A program made the position numbers and the translations under genes. A DNA stretch of 64,000 nucleotides from Bacteroidetes bacterium GWC2_46_850 (GTDB taxonomy: Bacteria; Bacteroidota; Bacteroidia; Bacteroidales; Dysgonomonadaceae): assembly GCA_001768325.1 (NCBI GenBank), contig MENQ01000011.1, positions 186,001-250,000 of the forward strand, read 5' to 3'. The notes beneath the pieces were generated by a model. That model was not told where the DNA came from, searched no databases, and saw only the letters and a program-made list of their open reading frames with translations. Shown here piece after piece: positions 62,690 through 64,000 of this stretch (position 1 is the first letter of the stretch; each line of letters begins with the position of its first letter).

Positions 62690-63967
62690 TTATTTGGTTG
62701 TTATTTTATCTTCTTCCGGGTAGGTAAGATCCCGCTTTGGTTTCACGAAAATAAGCATCAGCACGATGGCGGCCAGCACCACGACGGAGAGCTTGCTGAA
62801 ATCGGCACCCAGGTTACCCGCATCGGTGGAGCTGCCCAGCATCAGGGTGACTGCGTATCCTGCAAAGACACCCATCATATTCATGATGCCGTAGGCGGTA
62901 GCCCGCTGTTTTTGCGGGATGATCTGACAAAGAATTGGCATGTTGTTCGTATCGAACATTCCGTAGCCGATGCCGAAGAGCAATGCGGCACCAATCAACC
63001 CGGCATAGGTGTGACCGTAGCCCAGCAATATGAGCGAGGGTAGCGTCAGCGTGAGTCCGATGACACTCGTATAGATCCTGCCACGAATATTTTTCTGTAC
63101 CCACCGGTCGGACAGTGGCCCGCCAATCAGTACTCCGATAAACGATGCGATCGCAATGGAGATGGTGGCCATGGGCCCTGCTTTCGCCATCTCAATCCCC
63201 AGGTTTTCGGAAAACAGGGTAGGGAGCCAGTTCTTCGTCGCCCATCCCGGGAAGCTGGGAGCCATGAAATAGAACAACATGATCCAGAACGAGAGGGTGC
63301 CGAGGATGAGTCCGAGTGACTGAAAGACTGATTCCCTTTTGACAGGTGGCCTTTGCGGATCGGTCTGCAGTCTGGCAGTTTTTGTACCGGCATGACCCTC
63401 CTTGTCGTACAGCATAAACACCAGCACCACGGCATAGATGATGCCTACAATTCCAAACCAGTGAAATACAGTCTGCCAGGAGTAGTTTGCCGCGATGGTG
63501 GCGCCAAATCCACCAAGTGCCTGGCCGGTATAAAGGCCCGACATATGTACGCCGATGGCGAGCGATCTGGTTTTGGAGCTGTGAAAATCGGCAATCATGG
63601 CCAGACCGGTAGGCAGATACAAAGCTTCACTCACTCCCATCAGCGCCCGTAGCCAGTAAACCTGTTGAAATGTCTGGGCATAACCCATGCCGTAGGTCAC
63701 CGCCGACCATACAAATAGACTTCCGATAATGAGCCATTTGCGGTTTACTCTGTCCGCGATGATACCTGCCATGGGGCTCATCAACCCGTAGATGAGCAGG
63801 AAGATACCCATGATCCTGCCAAAGTTTTCGGCGATGGCCAACTCCTGTATATCGATCTGCATGGATGATTGCATGGTGGAGAGCATCTGCCTGTCGAGGT
63901 AATTGAGTAGGGCCACAAACCAAAGTAGGCCGACCACGACCCAGGGATAATATTTACTGTTTCTCAT
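62690..63967 (-). CDS. MFS transporter, sialate/hexuronate-type (ACS family)
   Basis: A 425-residue inner-membrane MFS carrier with twelve helices. NYLDRQMLS in helix 1, the D-R-N motif ADRVNRKWLI between helices 2 and 3, ALMGVSEALYLPTGLAMIADF in helix 4 and GPLSDRWVQKNIRGR in the mirror loop of the second half match the anion:cation symporter group that transports hexuronates, sialate and related organic anions. It lies directly upstream of the lyase gene and may import its substrate. The gene begins at 63967, 33 bases from the window edge; the rest of the operon, if any, lies outside. Confidence 0.85.
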   Translation of the reverse strand: MRNSKYYPWVVVGLLWFVALLNYLDRQMLSTMQSSMQIDIQELAIAENFGRIMGIFLLIYGLMSPMAGIIADRVNRKWLIIGSLFVWSAVTYGMGYAQTFQQVYWLRALMGVSEALYLPTGLAMIADFHSSKTRSLAIGVHMSGLYTGQALGGFGATIAANYSWQTVFHWFGIVGIIYAVVLVFMLYDKEGHAGTKTARLQTDPQRPPVKRESVFQSLGLILGTLSFWIMLFYFMAPSFPGWATKNWLPTLFSENLGIEMAKAGPMATISIAIASFIGVLIGGPLSDRWVQKNIRGRIYTSVIGLTLTLPSLILLGYGHTYAGLIGAALLFGIGYGMFDTNNMPILCQIIPQKQRATAYGIMNMMGVFAGYAVTLMLGSSTDAGNLGADFSKLSVVVLAAIVLMLIFVKPKRDLTYPEEDKITTK

Positions 63968-64000
63968 ATCACTTCTTTTATTGTTTAGATTTTATTTTTA

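Overview
This window is chromosomal DNA of a Bacteroidota member, most likely order Bacteroidales. The evidence is two SusC/SusD pairs, TonB-dependent receptors, Bacteroidota-only families (DUF4434, DUF5018, DUF4494, DUF5009), and -7 promoter boxes of the TAnnTTTG type instead of E. coli -10/-35 pairs. A Dysgonomonadaceae-like genus (Proteiniphilum/Petrimonas type) would fit, but that is only a guess. No rRNA, tRNA, CRISPR array, insertion sequence, phage or replication origin was seen.

Layout. 0-8 kb: the 3' part of a dihydroorotate-dehydrogenase-like gene, a peptide-type MFS carrier and a SusC/SusD pair without enzymes, which may import peptides. 8-23 kb: housekeeping and small operons: acetyltransferase plus PLP racemase; a small membrane protein; the decayed remains of a membrane-protein/winged-helix-regulator pair; AhpC; GuaB; an ECF sigma factor with its own ECF-type promoter, followed by a TM/beta-barrel hybrid and an LVIVD lipoprotein; exported Pcm; NlpC/P60 peptidase plus dipeptide epimerase; HipA-like kinase plus DUF3037; nicotinamidase; DUF486; an exported TIM-barrel isomerase.

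23-46 kb: the main feature, about 23 kb of minus-strand genes forming an unusual polysaccharide-utilisation-type locus. In transcription order: AGE epimerase, DUF4434, SusC, SusD, DUF5018 lipoprotein, ADP-ribosylglycohydrolase-family lipoprotein, two tandem GHL10 lipoproteins, metallophosphoesterase, second DUF4434, sugar-porter MFS, CE2-like esterase, HGSNAT/DUF5009-like acyltransferase, FAD oxidoreductase and GxDLY-SGNH hydrolase. It has no recognisable classical glycoside hydrolase or polysaccharide lyase, so its chemistry probably rests on poorly characterised families. A divergent TonB receptor starts at 46.3 kb. A near-identical palindromic site, ATCACTAA-N4-GGTGAT or -AGTGAT followed by TGACA, lies upstream of both that receptor and the exported isomerase at 22.2 kb. 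This links the two flanks of the locus into one candidate regulon.

48-64 kb: APC permease and DUF554; DUF4494 and YggS; a second DHOD-like protein with OxyR; a TonB receptor with a small His-rich partner; an HD hydrolase; GrpE-DnaJ; acetyl-CoA synthetase; and at the right edge an N-acetylneuraminate-lyase-like gene with an MFS transporter, a sialate-catabolism type pair for which the AGE epimerase at 45 kb could in principle supply the missing epimerase step.

All functions are read from sequence motifs by eye. Family names are from recognition, not from searches.
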